From: Clostridia bacterium
GTDB lineage: Bacteria; Bacillota; Clostridia; Christensenellales; CAG-314
Direction of reading: 5' to 3'
DNA length: 6,349 nt
Assembly: GCA_028710055.1 (NCBI GenBank)
Contig: JAQUSX010000042.1
Span: 1-6,349 of the forward strand
Part shown: positions 5,797-6,349 of the stretch, piece by piece
Layout: every line of letters starts with the position of its first letter
Position numbering within the stretch: the stretch's first letter is position 1
The notes under the pieces: model-generated
The model's input: only the letters and a program-made list of their open reading frames with translations
What the model was told of the DNA's origin: nothing
Database searches by the model: none
Program-made: the position numbers and the translations under genes

Positions 5797-6349
5797 GTGG
5801 CAAATTTCGATATCTCGCTTGATTTAGGTTCGCAATATATAACGGTTGCGTGCGCAAAAACAGGACTGGTAATAAAAGAGCCTTCCGTAGTGGCGGTGGA
5901 CGCGGTTGACAGCAAAACGATAAAAGCGGCGGGACTTGCCGCCGTCAAAATGAGCGCAAGCCAGTTGGCGAAAGTAAAACTTTGCCGACCTATCGCAGAA
6001 GGAGCCGTAGCGGACAAGGACAAAGCCAGATTTTTGCTCAAAACTTTGATTTCAAAGGTCTTGCCCGACAGTTCGCCTTTTTCACGCGCGGCGGTGCTGT
6101 GCGTAGTGCCTTGCGCTTTGACAAAAAACGAAAAGCAAAAAATCGAATTTGTACTTAATATCGTAAACGTAAAACAAACTCGTTTCGTGACCGCTCCGAT
6201 AGCCTCTTCCGTAGAAATTTTTAAACAATTTCACGTTGATAGGGGCATAATCTGCGATATGGGCGCGGACAAAACCGATATTGCCGTAGTAGTGGAAAAC
6301 GAAATTATTACGGGCTGCTCGATTTACTTTAGCGGAAGGCAGATAGACG
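5797..6349 (+). CDS. MreB-like actin-family cell-shape protein, divergent (3' end missing)
   Basis: The first 184 residues are visible and the frame runs off the window; MreB proteins are usually about 335-345 residues. The layout follows MreB. FDISLDLGSQYITVAC (4-19) is the first phosphate loop, and IKEPSVVAVD (26-35) corresponds to the LNEPSVVA block. RPIAEGAVAD (64-73) corresponds to RPMxxGVIAD, VVPCALTKNEKQK (103-115) to CVPSGVTxxE, and CDMGADKTDIAVV (153-165) to DIGGGTTEVAV. SGRQID (179-184) corresponds to GGDxMD. MreB forms membrane-bound filaments that organise lateral wall synthesis. Several nucleotide-site residues differ: GGGTT is GADKT, and the glutamate of EPMAAAIG is Ala133. It may therefore be a divergent paralogue or a non-hydrolysing form rather than a standard MreB, so no symbol is given. 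The adjacent maf supports a link to shape or division, since maf commonly precedes mreBCD in Firmicutes. Confidence 0.8.
   Translation, partial: MANFDISLDLGSQYITVACAKTGLVIKEPSVVAVDAVDSKTIKAAGLAAVKMSASQLAKVKLCRPIAEGAVADKDKARFLLKTLISKVLPDSSPFSRAAVLCVVPCALTKNEKQKIEFVLNIVNVKQTRFVTAPIASSVEIFKQFHVDRGIICDMGADKTDIAVVVENEIITGCSIYFSGRQID

Overview
The window carries the 3' part of an rnf operon (rnfD, truncated by the window edge, then rnfG, rnfE, rnfA and rnfB), a Ppx/GppA-family phosphatase gene, a maf gene and the 5' part of an MreB-like gene. All genes are on the + strand. The rnf order D-G-E-A-B matches the clostridial arrangement rnfCDGEAB. Together with A/T-rich spacers, strong AGGAGG-type ribosome binding sites, sigma-A-like promoters and a maf-mreB junction, this suggests an anaerobic Firmicute, most likely a clostridial lineage and possibly an uncultured one. 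The species cannot be named from the sequence alone.

Positions 2-3341 hold five tightly packed Rnf genes, spaced from a 4-bp overlap to 18 bp apart. They encode the membrane part (RnfD, RnfE, RnfA), the covalent-FMN subunit (RnfG) and the iron-sulfur entry subunit (RnfB) of a ferredoxin:NAD+ oxidoreductase that couples electron transfer to ion pumping. RnfC, the NADH-side subunit, should lie just upstream. The FMN-attachment threonines of RnfD and RnfG, the paired membrane cysteines of RnfA and RnfE, and the ferredoxin-type cysteine motifs of RnfB are all present, so the complex looks functional.

Positions 3342-3551 are a 210-bp A/T-rich spacer with a perfect 16-bp palindrome, a candidate promoter with a consensus -35 box, and weak hairpins. 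The Ppx/GppA gene follows (3552-5078). It has a recognisable actin-like phosphatase domain and a C-terminal HD-like domain whose HD dyad is altered. A clear intrinsic terminator (5092-5123) closes this unit.

A near-consensus promoter (5199-5227) then drives maf (5234-5794). The expected transcription start falls on the maf ATG and there is no Shine-Dalgarno sequence, so the transcript is probably leaderless. The downstream MreB-like gene has a normal ribosome binding site inside the end of maf and is probably cotranscribed. In the visible part, its actin-type nucleotide-binding and hydrolysis motifs are degraded.

I see no mobile element, CRISPR array, tRNA or rRNA, and no wholly new system. 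The points most worth a second look are the leaderless maf start, the probably ATPase-impaired MreB-like protein, the altered HD site in the Ppx-like protein, and the palindrome between rnfB and ppx.
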